This document shows positions 11,401 to 23,166 of a DNA stretch of 64,000 nt, piece by piece; the first letter of the stretch is position 1; each line of letters opens with the position of its first letter. The stretch comes from Zopfochytrium polystomum (lineage: Eukaryota > Chytridiomycota > Chytridiomycetes > Chytridiales > Chytridiaceae): the NCBI GenBank assembly GCA_025765615.1, contig JAIVFJ010000182.1, positions 1-64,000 of the forward strand. Reading direction: 5' to 3'. The notes under the pieces were generated by a model that was not told where the DNA came from, ran no database searches, and was given only the letters and a program-made list of their open reading frames with translations. The position numbers and the translations under genes were made by a program.

Positions 11401-14400
11401 TCAGTCTCGACCGGGCGCGCCGCCGCCGCCGCCGCCCGCTGGCCCCACGTGCATATTGCGGCAGTCGTCGCCAAACTGGCAGTACCCGCGCTTCCAAAAC
11501 ACGCACGGCCGCTTGCCCCCGCCGCCACCGCCGCCGCCGCCTCCACCGCCCCCACCACGGCCACCGCGTCCGCGCTTCGGCGGCCGGTCGCCGCGTCGGT
11601 CGTCGTACTCGTAGTCGTCCGCGCCCCCCGCCCCCTATGTCGTCGTCGCCGTCGTCCACAGCCATGCGCCCGCCGCCGCCGCCGCCTCGTCGCCCCCGGC
11701 CGCCATAGTCGCCACCCCACTCGCGGTCCCCACGGTCCCCACGGTCCCCACGGTCTCGGTCCCCTCTGTCCCGGTCCCGGTCTCTGTCTCTGTCGCGATC
11801 GCGATCGCGATCGCGCTCCCTCTCCCGCTCGCGGTCCCGGTCCCGGTCCCACCCACGCTCTTCCCGCCGTACCCCCGCCGCGCGGCCGCCAAACTCCACC
11901 CCTCCTCCTGCCATTGGCATCGCCATCGGCGGCGGCGGGGGCGGCGGCGGCGGCGGCGGGAAACCGTCGCCCATCATCATCATCATTGCGCTTCCGACGC
12001 CGACGCCGCCGCCGACGCCCCGGCGCAAACCCGCGGCGGCGGCACCGCCGTTTGCCGCGGCCTGGTGGTGTGGGTGGTGCATTGGCGGCGGCGGCGGCGG
12101 CTGTTGATGCTGTGAAGCCAGTCCCGCCAGCGCCGCCGCGAGCATTGGGTTCGCCGCCTGCGCCGCCACCAGCAGCTCCGGCTTCATGCTCGCAATCTGC
12201 GACAAGCTCGCCGCCAGCGCCGCCGCGCCCGTCTACAGGTGTTTTTTTTTTGTTTTTTTTTTTCTTTGGTTAGACTGACAAGGCAAAACACAAAAACACG
12301 ACAGGAAAAAAAAGAACAGTAAAAAAAGAAAGAAAAAAAAACCAACAAACAAACGAACAAACCTGCCCTCCCGCGGCGCCGGCCGCCAGCAACGACAAGA
12401 TAGCGGGCACGCCTGGCGCGGCCGCCGCCGCCACCGCCGACGGTAGCGACGGCTGTGACGACTGTGGAGGCGCAGCCGGCGGCGGCGGCGGCGGCGGCAG
12501 CGGCGAGGGCTGTAGTAGCGTCGCCGCCAGCAGTTGGTTCGCGTACGGCTGTGGCTGCTGAGGCTGCTGCTGCACCGGCGGGTGGTGCGGAGACGGGGGC
12601 TGCGTTGGCGGCGCGATGAGGGTCGGCACGACGTGGGCGGGCGGCAACCCGCCGGCGGCGGCGGCGGCGGCCGCGGCGGCCGCGAGGCCTGGCAGGATCT
12701 GCGCCGCGACGCCGACGGACCTGGCGTCGAGCGCGTACGCGCCGGCGGCGTCGTCGAGAGGAATGTCGACAGGCACGGGGGCGGCGGCGGCGGCGGCGTC
12801 GGCGGCCGCCAGCTCGGCGGGGGTCAGCTCTTCGGGCGTGGGCGGGATGTCGGCGGCGCTAAAGTAGTTTTGGCTGAGCGTCGTCTTTTCGCGCTGCTCC
12901 TGCGCGCGCGCCTCGACGGACGCGACGCCGCGCACAAACACCACGCACGCGATCTCGGCGGGCGCGCGCCACTCAGTCGTCGGTTTCAGGTCGCGGATCT
13001 TTTCAAACGCCATCCGCCCTTCCTGCCGGTCAAACTCGCGCGCAGACGCAAAGTGGTGGTGCCCTCCCTCGCCGTGCTGCGGCTGCTGTTGCAGCTGCAG
13101 GTCGCGGCCGCCGCCGCCGTCGTCTTCGTCGCCGTGGTCTGTCGTGAAAATCCGCACGTGCTCCAGCTCCGCCGAAAAGCTCACCGCCTTCCGCTTCTTG
13201 CGCGGCCGCGCGGGGTTCACGTCTTGCGTGATGCGCGAGGACAGGATGCCCCGCCGAAGTCCCACCGGCAACGACATGTCCACTGCCGCCGTCGCGTTCG
13301 CCTCCGCGTCGTCGCCGTCGACCGCCCCGCCGGACAGTGTCCCGTCCGCAGAATCTTGGTCCGCCGACTCGCCGTCTTCGCTGGCCGTCTTTTTCCGGTA
13401 GGACACCGACAAGGACGGGCCCAGGGGCGCCGTGCCGTCGCCGCCGCCTCCACCGGCACTCGCGTCCGCGTCCGCAGGAGTCGCGTTCCCGTCGCTCGAT
13501 GCGGCCGGCGATCCCGCCGCCGTCGCCACTGCCGAAGCTGTAGTTGCTGCAGCAGCTGTTGTTGTTGCTGCGGTCGCCGCACTCGCGGAACCAGGCGTCT
13601 CCTTCTTTGACGCAGCCGCAGGCTCGGTCTTGCGCGCGCGTGCCAGCGGCGCGGGGGCGGTCGGCGTGTCCTGAAACAGGTCAAAGTTGTCAACGGCGAG
13701 CACTTTCTTTGGGGTCGCCGCCGCCGTCGTCGCTGCCGTCTCTTCGGCTTTGACTCGCTTGGGCTTTGCGGCCTCCGACTTTCTGTCGCTTGCGGCGTCG
13801 TCGGGTCGCGACCGTTTCGTTGCCGTTGACTCGGGCGGGGGGGCTGGTGGTGCCGCCTCGGCAGTCGCTGCGATTCCCCAGACAAAGAGGGAGAAAAAAG
13901 TGCAGGGATGTCCATCAACGTCATGAAATATTGCGAGTTAAGTCGCGTCGCGTCCGAATTTGGGGAATCCCTTCCATCACGATCGAGGAAAAAGTGAAAG
14001 AAAGGAAAAAAAAGCCTGAACCGCGCGTGCGCCCACAAAGGAAGAAAAAGGAGAGAAGATATCGACCACGAACCATTCTTCAAGACCAGTCTCCACCGCT
14101 TGTAGATTTTAGTCGCCCCTTGCTTGACCTCCTCTACAATAAAAGAAAGAAAGGGAAGAAAGGTGGCGATATCCAAGTTTCCGGTTAGAGCGCTTAAACG
14201 CACACAGCACAAACACACACGAAAGGAAAGAAAAAAACACCATCGCTACCATTCTCATGCGCCACGCAATCCTTGACCGTTTTGCCAATCTTGGACTCTG
14301 CGAGGGCCTCGAGCGAGACGGGCAACCTGAAGAGCACGGCAAAGATGGCCAAGAGGGTGGCGGGCGCCGCGCGAAAGTCCATGACCCAGCGGTTGAGGAC

Positions 14401-15857
14401 GTGGTAAGGTGAAAAGTCCTTGGCCTTTGACAGGCTGGCGAGGAACTGTTGAGATGCGCCGTCGTTGCCGCTCCCGTCGCCGTTCAGCGCCACGAGGAGC
14501 GCACGCACGGCGGCGGGGTCGGACTTGGCGTCGAGCATTTTTTGGACAAAGACCGGCGCCGCTTCTGGGGACTTGACGTCCAGTCCCGGGAAGAGCGCAG
14601 ACGCCTCGCCGCCATGTCCGCCGTCACCACCACCACCGGCGTCGCCGCCGTCGCCATCGCCGTCATTGTCGTCATCGTCGCCGTCGTCATTGTTGTTGCT
14701 GTCGTCTTCTTCACCGTAGCCGTCATCGAGTTCGGCTTCCGCTGAGCCCCCTTCGGCAGAATCCTCCTGGTCCTCGTCCATGTCGTCCTCGTCGGCGACC
14801 GCGACGGCTTGCCCGCCAGCAGCACCTTCGTCGGACGTCGGCCTCCCGCCTCCTGCTCCTCCTCCTGCTCCTCCTCCTCCGGCCAACTCGGCCAGCAGCC
14901 TCTGGATAACGGCTTGGCTCTCAGGGTCGTTGCCGTCCAGCGTCGAGTCAGCGTCGGCAGACGGCATGCCTCCTGTCGTCGCCGACAACTGCGGGGGCAG
15001 AGGGATGTGGAGAAAGGTCGAAGGGTCGAGGCCGGCGAGGCCCGGAGTCATGTAGGCCGGTGCAGCAAGGGGGCGTTGCGCAACGGCGGGATGCGCGTGT
15101 TGCAGAGGGCGGACGCCGGCGGCGGACTGAGTCAGTTGGGGAACAGCGGCGGCAGCTGCTGCTGTAGACGGCCTGACCATTAGCTGCGGTTGAAGTTGCT
15201 GCATCAGCTGCGGGTTGTGTGACGGTTGTGGCTGTTGCCCTGTCGGCCCCGGGGCGACCTTTGCGCCTCGGCGCTTGAACCAGTTTCGTACCTGTGTTGA
15301 AGCGGCGAAATCGATTTGAGTACGTGCGCGTGTAAGGGGGGGAGTGAGCGGCGAACGCGGTAAGTGATGGCAGACTATGCGCACACGAAAAGTACGCTGA
15401 TACCGCCAAAAAAAAAAAAAAATAATAAAAACAACAAGAATTTGCTCGCGTACTGAGCGTCGTCGATCTCTCACTCCCGCACTCACTAACTCTCCCACAT
15501 ATCCACACGACACACACACGCATGCACACACCAACCTGGACAGCGGTAAGCCCGAGCTGAACGCACAGCGCGGCCTGGTCCGCCTCTCCAAAGCGGCCCT
15601 CGGCGAGAGCCTGCTCCAGCACCTTCACGTCAGCCTTGGACACGCGCTTGCTCGACACCGCCGCGTCGCCGGCGGGTGTGCCGCTCGCGACGGGCGGAGC
15701 AGCGGGCGACGACGCCGCCGCCACCGCATAAAGTTGGACAGGGGTCGCGCTCTGCTGCTGCCTCGCTTGCTGCTGTTGCTGCAGCTGCAGCTGGATCTGC
15801 TGCAGTTGCTGGAGTTGCTGCTGCTGCTGCTGTTGCTGTTGGATTTGGAGCAGCTGC

Positions 15858-15889
<32 letters not shown>

Positions 15890-15943
15890 CTGTTGCTGCT
15901 GCCGCTGGTACGCGGCTTGCTGTTGCTGTTGCTGAAGCAGTAG

Positions 15944-16000
<57 letters not shown>

Positions 16001-16258
16001 TTGCAAAGCCATAATTGAAATCGCGGGGTCCAGCAGCAAGGCCGCAGTTTGAGCGCCGGCGGAAAGATCCTGCTGCTGGGATGGGTGCTGCTGCTGCTGC
16101 GGCGGCGGCGACAGCTGCTGGGGCGGAGTCTGCTGTTGCGGTTGCAGCAGCTGCTGTTGCTGGCGGTGGAACTGCTGGAGCAAGATCTGGGTAGGATCTG
16201 CCGAGGATCCAAGCCCGCGGCTGTCCATCCTTTCGGCGATGGGCCGCCCCGGGGTCAA
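11401..16258 (-). CDS. PNUTS/Ppn1/LUMINIDEPENDENS-like PP1 regulatory subunit (homeodomain, TFIIS-N, RVxF, CCCH)
   Basis: Five exons fit by GT-AG joins: 16258-15536, 15291-14250, 14133-14074, 13867-12363 and 12232-11401 (about 1,386 residues). Domains in order: a Gln-rich N-terminus (15.8-16.2 kb); a homeodomain-like segment (about residues 206-253) crossing intron 1 and ending QVRNWFKRRGAKV; a very acidic linker; a TFIIS N-terminal-like helical domain (about 480-605) with FRLPVSLEALAESKIGKTVK; a PP1-docking RVxF site KAVSF (13175-13189), followed by a second hydrophobic pair in LEHVRIF; Ala/Pro-rich stretches; an Arg-Asp tract; and a C-terminal C-x7-C-x5-C-x3-H zinc finger (11449-11505). Animal PNUTS and S. 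pombe Ppn1 combine TFIIS-N and PP1 docking, and PNUTS has the CCCH finger; plant LD adds a homeodomain. The inferred role is nuclear PP1 targeting in RNA polymerase II termination. Exon 5 needs one base removed in the C-run at 11624-11635 (plus strand) to reach the zinc finger frame. The start Met could also be the one ten codons later. Confidence 0.8.
15775..16010. repeat. CAG/CAA polyglutamine-coding repeat tract
   Basis: Mixed CTG/TTG repeats on the plus strand, including an uninterrupted GTT array at about 15943-15979, encode long Gln runs in exon 1 of the PNUTS-like gene. The mix of CAG and CAA codons in the sense strand argues for selection on Gln rather than pure slippage. Confidence 0.8.
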
Positions 16259-16983
16259 CGCTTAACACGGAAGGTTGGGGAAAAGTTGCGACGATTGCGA
16301 GTGGGAGGGATTGGGGAGTGGGGGGGGACTGTGGCGCAGAAAAAAAAAAAGGCGATGGGAAGGCGGGGTTACACAGCCAGTTACGATGGAGCGACTGTCG
16401 TCGTCCTCGTCAACGCCGTCAACGCTAGCACAAAGATTCGAATGAATGCCCGGGGCGGGCGCGCGGGCAGATCGACAAGGCGAAGGAACGAGAATGAGAA
16501 TAAGGGGTCGCTGTGTTTATGCGTGCGTGTGTGCGTGTGCGCGTGTGTGGGCGTGTGTGGTTGTGGTTGAGGCTTGCAATGTAGTGCGACGACAAACGGG
16601 ATAGGAGAGAATGCTTCTGCACGTTGTGGGGGGAGAAACGAAACGCGTTAGGTTGGGGAGTTGCGCATGTGCGTCTGTGTGTCTGGATGGATGGACCCTT
16701 AGATGGACGGATGGATGGATGGATGGATGGGCGACGTGGACGATGATGGGAGTAGTAGGAGGACGGAGGATGAGTGAGGGTGAATGGGGGGGATCGGTTA
16801 GAGTGTGGGTAAGGCAGCTTAGTCCAGTCCGCCTCTTCCAGTGATGGGGGGACGTTGAGGGAAGCAGGGAAGGAGAGGAGGAGAAGAATGTCACGCCACG
16901 TTTTGGGTGATGGTGGGAGGTGGTGGGGCCGTCTCGTCCCCCTCCTCCTCCTCCTCCTCCTCCTCCTTATCGTCCCATTGCGG

Positions 16984-17016
<33 letters not shown>

Positions 17017-17687
17017 GGCAGCTGTCGCTGCTGCTGCTGCCGCTGCTGCTGCTGCTGCTGCTGTTGCGGGGGCCAAGCTTCTCGGCAGTCGTAGCAGCCT
17101 TCAGCTCGCTGGCTGGCTGGCACGCTCGCCCCCACACCGCTTTCTTTCCCCCACTCAGGAAAAGTGGCGCGTCCCTCCCTCCGTCCCTCGCACGCTCGCC
17201 GGCCCTCTTTCTTGGCCGACCTCTTGCCACTCTTCCCTCCCGTTGCTGCCTAGTTTCTTAGGGGAGAGCGCAATGGGTCCGCCCAGCCACCACAGCGTGC
17301 CGTTTGCCACTAGGCCATTAGCTATAAAGCCACTAGCAATTAGCCACTAGCCATTAGCCATTAGCCATTAGCCATCTATCCATCCATCCATCCATCCCAT
17401 CACCCCATCCAAAGATCCGTATAGCTTCGAGACGGAAACATCCCCAGACGAACAGCTTTGAAGAAGGGGAAAGGGGATCATCCGCAAGCGGATGGACTCG
17501 CCCTTTCTCTGTCTGTCTGTCTGCCTGTCTGTCTGTCTGTCTGTCTCTGTCAATCTCTCTCTCCATCTTCTCTTGGCTCGTTTTCCTTCCTTGTGGCCAC
17601 CACCCCCGAAGGGTTTGCCGCCGGGCAAGGAAACCGAAGCAGCAGCACAGTTTTCCTTTTGAGCGTGTGTGTGTGTGTGTGTGTGTA

Positions 17688-17719
<32 letters not shown>

Positions 17720-18294
17720 TGCGATTGTAGACTGTTCTCTTCGGATTTGCCTGACGATGATGATGATGGCGATGACGATGACTGCCGGATTATTATTGCT
17801 GAATGGCTGGCTGGCTGGGCTGGCTGGCTGGGCTGGCTGCCGGGGAAGGGGCGAAAAGCGGGGCAGACAGTACAGGGGGATGGGTGGATTCGATGTGATG
17901 GATGGATGGATGGATGGATGGATGGATGGATGGATGGCTGGGACGAAGGAGGTCGGGACGACACGCTGACGCGCCGCGCGCCCTTCTCTCTCTCTTCTCA
18001 CTCTCTCTCTCTCTCCTTCCTCCAACTCACCCCTCTCTGCGTCTGAATGTGTGTTGTGAGAGGAAGTAGGGAAATATTTCTTTTTTCCTTCACAAATCTT
18101 TCTGTGTTCCCTCTCAGTCTCTCTGTCTCCTTTCTCTGGCCATCATTATCTTCTTACTTGCTGCTCAAAGCGACCACCACCATTGCCCAAGGCAAATAAA
18201 ATATTATACACTCACACACACACATCACACAGCAGCACAGCAGCAGCAACACCATCAGCAGCGCAGCAGCAGCAAGCGCTCCCCTGGCTGCGAC
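16259..18294. promoter_or_regulatory. Divergent upstream region shared by the PNUTS-like gene and SPT2
   Basis: A 2-kb spacer between two divergent starts. It is packed with simple repeats: GGAT arrays (about 16690-16730 and 17898-17937), GTT/CTG arrays (16982-17065), CTGT array (17510-17547), GT arrays (17664-17713), ATTAGCC repeats (17318-17372) and CT runs. Open frames here are low complexity and not credible genes. No TATA box was recognised; promoters of both genes should lie at its two ends. Confidence 0.5.
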
Positions 18295-18313
18295 ATGAGC
18301 TCGGTGAGTGTGA

Positions 18314-18350
<37 letters not shown>

Positions 18351-18699
18351 TGGAGAGAGAGGAACGACAGAGACAGAGAGAGACAGAGACTGCAGTGTTG
18401 TCTACACACGTGTCCGAACCAGCCAGCCAGCCAGCTAGCCAGCCCTTCCAGCCCAGCCAGCAGCATACCAGCATAGCGGCAACCCGACTTCGCGTCGTCG
18501 TCGTCGTCGTTGATCGCCCCCCAAATCCGCCGCCGCCACCTCCCCATCCATCGTTCGGCAGCCCACATCTTCTCCGCCCGCCTTGTACCGTCTTCTGCCT
18601 ACCCACCCACCCCCACACCCTCTTCCAGTTTCCCCCAGATCACTTCTTCGGCCATCCCCTCCGGTTCCCCCGGAGACATACGCCCATATCCCCCCACTC

Positions 18700-18735
<36 letters not shown>

Positions 18736-21529
18736 GTGTCTTCCTCCTCCTCCTCCTCCTCTCGCTCCCAAAACCCCCCTTTCTCTCTCTCTTTCTTCCT
18801 CAAGCTCGTGCGAACTTCGCGTTCCCCCCCGTTTGCCCCGTTTCTCACCGTGCCTTGCCTTGTCACGCCGCCGCCGCCAGCTCTCACCCTCTGTGCCGCC
18901 CGCTTCCGCCCCCCAGCCCATCCAACCCACCCACCACACGCACTCCCCCCCCCACACTTCCCGCTGGGTGATGCTGCAGCTGGTGCTCGTGCTGCTGTGG
19001 ACCACTACGACTAATTCTCCTTCACCCGTCACCCCGCTGTCTGCATGGACCCACCACCACCACCACCACCCACCTAACCCTTTCTTTCTTTCTCTTCCCC
19101 CCCCCCGTCCCCCTTAAAACCACGCGCTCGCGATTCAAAAAAACGGACGCCCCTGACGATTGACTGCTCGATCCGATCCAATCCAATCGTGACTACCCGG
19201 CAAAAAATCGCCCACCCCGCGATTCATCCCGTCCGTCCCGCGCATACCATCCTCGGTGGTTGCTCCCCTCTTCTTCTTTCTTCTTCTTCGTCTTTCTACT
19301 TGCCTCCCGACACACACACATACACACACAACACACACAAATTCCTGTTCCCTCCCTCCCTCTCCAACCCCACCACGCGCGAACGAAAAACCGTCCCTTT
19401 CCCAAACCACCAAAAACAACACCCACATCAACCAATTGGTTCATTCGATCGATCGTTCGATCGTTCCCTCGTTCGTTGGATCGATCCATCACCGTCGACC
19501 CGATCAACCAAAATCAATTATGGCAATCGCCGCCTTCAGTTCCACGAGCTCAGTCTCATTGCGAAAAAGCGCGCGACGGACTTGGATGCGGAGGCGTCGT
19601 CGCTCCTCAACGCCCAGGCCGAGGCCGAGCGCCAAGCGCGCGAGCGCCTAGAGCGCCAGCGCCGCATCGCCGACGAGCTGAAGAGAGCCGCCGCGGCAAA
19701 GCCACCGGCCGTCCTCCCCCCGCCAAAGCCTGCCGTGGCGTCGGCGTCGCCCACGTCCCGGGGGTAGCGGCGGCGGCGGCCACCACGCGAACGGGAAACC
19801 CGCCTTTTCCTCCTCCTCCTCCTCCACTCCACCGTCTTCCGCCTCCTCATCTCTCCTTAAACGCTCCGCCAATTCGTCCAAAACGGCCGACCGGCGTTCC
19901 TCCGCCGATCCAATCAATGGAAAATCGTCGTCGTCGTCCTCGTCGGCAGCAGGGTCCGCCGCGGCACCCTCAGCAAAAAAGCCCCTAAGTTATCAAGATT
20001 TAATGCGCATCGCAACAGAAAAGCAGCAGAAGCGGCAGGACGTGGACGCGGAACGGGCCGGCGGCAGCGGCAGCAGGTCTCGACGAGACCGATCGCCGGA
20101 TCGGCCGGCTCGGCCGTCTGCCGATCACGGCGACCGCCGGAAGGATGGGACCGGTCGTGCGGGGGCCGGCTCGCGGGAGAGGAGAGTTGACGGAAGCGGT
20201 GGCAGCGATCGAAACCGGCAGCACAGCGAGCGGGCAGACGCGCGCGACGGGCACCGCAGAGATCCGCAGGCGCCTGCGGTGGCGCCTCGTCGCGGCGAGA
20301 CAACGGCCCACACGTCTTCTACTTCTTCTTCTTCGTCGTCCTCCTCCTTTCCCCACAGCAGCATCAACAACAACTCGAGCTTGGCCACCAAGCGCACATC
20401 CAACCACCAGACAACCTCGTCATCCGCTTCTTCATTTTCGTCTTTTTCGCCTTCTTCCAGACCGCCGCATCCAGCAAATCCCTCTTCTTCATCCTCATTC
20501 CACTCGTCCTCCACCTCATCATCGTCGCTGTCGTCGAGAACAGCAGCAGCATCAGGAGCATCAACATCAAGAACAACATCAACAACGACTCCAACATCGT
20601 CATGGGGGCAAGGGCGCAGCGGGATCGGCGGGATCGACGGCCGCCGGCCTGGTGGTGGTAGTGGTGGTGTTGGGGCGCAGCGCAAACCGCAGGTCGAGCT
20701 GGTCGCGCTGAACGCGGTCAAACGCGACCGGCGCAGCGTCGAGGAGGTGATGGAGGAGCGGCGGCTACAGCGGGAAAAGGCGGCGGCGGCGGCGGCGGGA
20801 GCGGCAGGCGGCGGCTCGAGAGAGCGCGACCGCGAGCGAGACCGCGAGCGAGACCGAGACAGGGATCGAGATCGAGAGCGAAACCGCGAGGCGAGCCGTG
20901 CGGGCGGTGCAAGCGGCGTCAAGTCGCGCGGCGGCGTGGCAGCGTTAGCGGCGGCGGGTGGCGGTGCGCGAGACCGGGACCGGGACCGGGAACGGGACCG
21001 CGAACGAGACCGTGACCGTGACCGTGACCGCGACCGCGAACGGGCGAGGACAAGCGCGTCGTCGTCGTCGACGTCGCAAAAGCGGTCGCGGGACCACCAC
21101 CAGCGCGACGAGTCTTCTTCGTCGGCCGCGCACAAGCGCAGCAAGCGAGTTGCGTCGGTGCTGGACGAGTCGCGGCTGTCGGACCCGGACTTTGTGGAGC
21201 AGAACGCGAGCGCGATCATCCGAGGGCTATTCGGTTACAATCCGAGGGTAATTTAAAATTTTGGTACAATAATTTTTTTTTCTTTTTTATCTTTTTTTTT
21301 GATTCTGCTCGCTCACGCACACGCAACAAACAAACACGAAAAAAAAAAAAAAAAAAACAAAAAAAGACGCCACGTGGTCGACTCGGAGTCGGACGTGTCG
21401 GACATGGAGGCCGACTTTGAGGACCTTGTCAAGGAGGAGCGGCGCAGCACCAAGATTGGAAAGATGGAGGACGAGCGCGAGGAGCGGCTCGAGATGGAGC
21501 GGCTGCGGAGCAAGGGCAAGCTGCGATGA
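18295..21529 (+). CDS. spt2: SPT2 chromatin protein (histone H3-H4 chaperone)
   Basis: Recognised from its C-terminus: ASAIIRGLFGYNPR followed, after an intron, by SDMEADFEDLVKEE and KIGKMEDEREERL, the conserved SPT2 block that binds H3-H4. The N-terminal conserved motif FHELSLIAKK and the mid motif LSYQDLMRIATEKQ also fit the family. Best model: micro-exon ATG-AGC-TCG (18295-18303) before a consensus GTGAGT donor, a 1.2-kb intron, exon 2 from 19540 to about 21247, and exon 3 from 21367 to 21529 (about 625 residues). The middle is Ser-rich and then Arg-Asp/Arg-Glu-rich, disordered and basic. SPT2 acts in the nucleus on nucleosomes during transcription. Two one-base discrepancies remain: a G5 run at 19756-19760 that brings in a stop, and the exon 2/3 join. 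Each is solved by one G fewer. The first exon is inferred, not proven. Confidence 0.8.
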
Positions 21530-21695
21530 TATTGAGATGATGATGACGATGATGGCGATGACGATGGATTGATGCAGTGTGTGTGCGTGTGTTTGGATGT
21601 TTTTTAATGTGGTGGAGTTTGGATGGCTTCAAGGAAGTGGTCTCTCCCTTTTTTTTCCCGCTTTTTTTGTTCTCTCTCTCCCTCTCTCTCTCTCT

Positions 21696-21770
<75 letters not shown>

Positions 21771-21951
21771 TTTTTTCTCTTTCTTCCCTCCCTCCCCGTC
21801 TCGTCTCGTCTCCCGTGCAGCCAGCATAAGTGAGTGCAAAAGTGTGAGTGTGAGGCGTCGGACGCGAACGCGCGACGCGACCTTCTTCGTCTTCTACTTG
21901 TTCTTCATTTTTTTTTTCTCTTTCTCGCTCGTTGCTCAACCCTCTCTCTCT

Positions 21952-22008
<57 letters not shown>

Positions 22009-22560
22009 CCTTCTTCCGTCTCCTTTCCAAGCAACCCCCTTCCCCCCCTTTGCGACGCGAAAGAGCCCCCCCACGACGAGACGAGCTGGGGGGTTGGGAG
22101 TGGGGGGGAGAGGGACAAAGTCACAGTGGGCAGGAGGAGGAATAATGGAAGGAGGGAGGGGAGGGAGGGGATGGAGGGGAGGGAGGGAGGGAGAGAAGGA
22201 CGGAGACAACGGCACCAAAGGTGAACTGAAAAACCGAACGAGCGCAAAGCGGAAAACAAAAACCCGAACCAAATGAACCAAAACAACCCAACCAACCAAC
22301 CAAACAAAGGAACAAGCAAACAGCAAACAAAGACAACAACAGAAGCAAAAAGAAAGTAGACTGGATGGAATGGGATGGAACTGGCTATCTACAAGGCGAG
22401 CTAACGTGGTGAGGTGGGAACTAGACTGGGCAACAACAGTGAGAGACAACATTTTTCTTTGTTACTTGATTATATTATCACTTGCGCAGGCGTCTCCTAA
22501 CACTCCCCCTCGCACACGCATCGTTTTTTCTCATCACGAACTGGGGTGGGAAACTGGGAT
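21530..22560. repeat. Microsatellite-rich intergenic region downstream of SPT2
   Basis: Two long CT arrays (about 21675-21770 and 21950-22003), GATGAT repeats just after the SPT2 stop, and GGGA/GGAG-rich DNA at 22145-22195. No gene seen; open frames coincide with the CT arrays. Confidence 0.6.
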
Positions 22561-22686
22561 AGTGGTCTAAAGCCCTGCTCAAGGTCATTTGCTGGTCGTG
22601 GTATGTAAGCCAATGGATTTGTGGTGCTGCGTTTTGTAGCTGATATTCTTGTTGCTGCAAGGTTTGCTGCAACTCGCTCTCAGCGT

Positions 22687-23166
22687 CTATGACTGCGTGT
22701 ACTTCAGCTTCAAATGAGGGGATCTGTGAATTTGCGAGAGTGCAGGGAGAATAACACTGATGTCCTCAATTCCCATCACAGCGTGAATCCCCGTAAACGA
22801 CGGGAATTCGTCCTCAAAGAAAACAATGTTGCTCCTGAAGTTCCCAAAAGTACTGCAACGCTCCAGGAAGTACACCCTAGGTAAACTGCAGGGCGATCCT
22901 TTCGGGTCCAATTTCTTACAACGTTTTGGGGCTGACGCGATAGAAACATTTACCGCCAAACGTTTCGGAAGTGATTGGCCGGAGGTGCGGTGGTTGTGCC
23001 TTGGTTCGTAAGGTGAGAGGACACCGATCTGAATGCTAGGCGAGCAAATTTTTGATTTGAGATGCCTGGCGGGCACGTGTAGCTCCAGAACGCTAGCGAT
23101 ACGTTTGGTGCTCCCAGGAGCATAGATCTCGTCACTAACGGGGCGTAGATTGCGCGCGGCCGTCAC
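22687..23166 (-). CDS. Hypothetical protein, unrecognised
   Basis: A 159-residue open frame with mixed, non-repetitive composition. It includes VLELHVPARHLKSKI and VYFLERCSTFGNFRSNIVFF. The frame is open for about 50 bases upstream of the Met and stops near 22687. A second minus frame (23594-23163) overlaps its start in another phase. The beta-strand-like pattern and the neighbourhood of repeats could suit a retroelement gag or protease remnant, but no catalytic motif is present. I do not recognise the family. Confidence 0.3.
   Translation of the reverse strand: MTAARNLRPVSDEIYAPGSTKRIASVLELHVPARHLKSKICSPSIQIGVLSPYEPRHNHRTSGQSLPKRLAVNVSIASAPKRCKKLDPKGSPCSLPRVYFLERCSTFGNFRSNIVFFEDEFPSFTGIHAVMGIEDISVILPALSQIHRSPHLKLKYTQS

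Noticed and set aside
11161..12273. Plus-strand Pro/Arg/Ala-rich frame of 370 codons
   Set aside because: Antisense to exon 5 of the PNUTS-like gene; GC-rich biased DNA keeps all frames open.
12534..13610. Plus-strand Arg/Val-rich frame of 358 codons
   Set aside because: Antisense to exon 4, which contains the RVxF site and splices cleanly on the minus strand.
16425..17135. Minus-strand frame with Gln runs, as a possible upstream exon of the PNUTS-like gene
   Set aside because: It consists of microsatellite translations and HPS-type repeats; no splice site leads into the homeodomain gene in frame and no motif is present.
16680..17940. Regularly spaced repeats that might suggest a CRISPR array
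   Set aside because: They are direct microsatellites with no spacers, in intron-bearing eukaryotic DNA.
17354..18046. Overlapping open frames on both strands in the divergent spacer
   Set aside because: All derive from GGAT, GT and CT arrays.
20125..21219. Minus-strand Ser/Asp-rich frame of 364 codons
   Set aside because: Antisense to SPT2 exon 2; the plus strand carries conserved SPT2 motifs.
21604..22452. 282-codon minus-strand frame
   Set aside because: Generated by the two CT arrays, giving Arg-Glu repeats.
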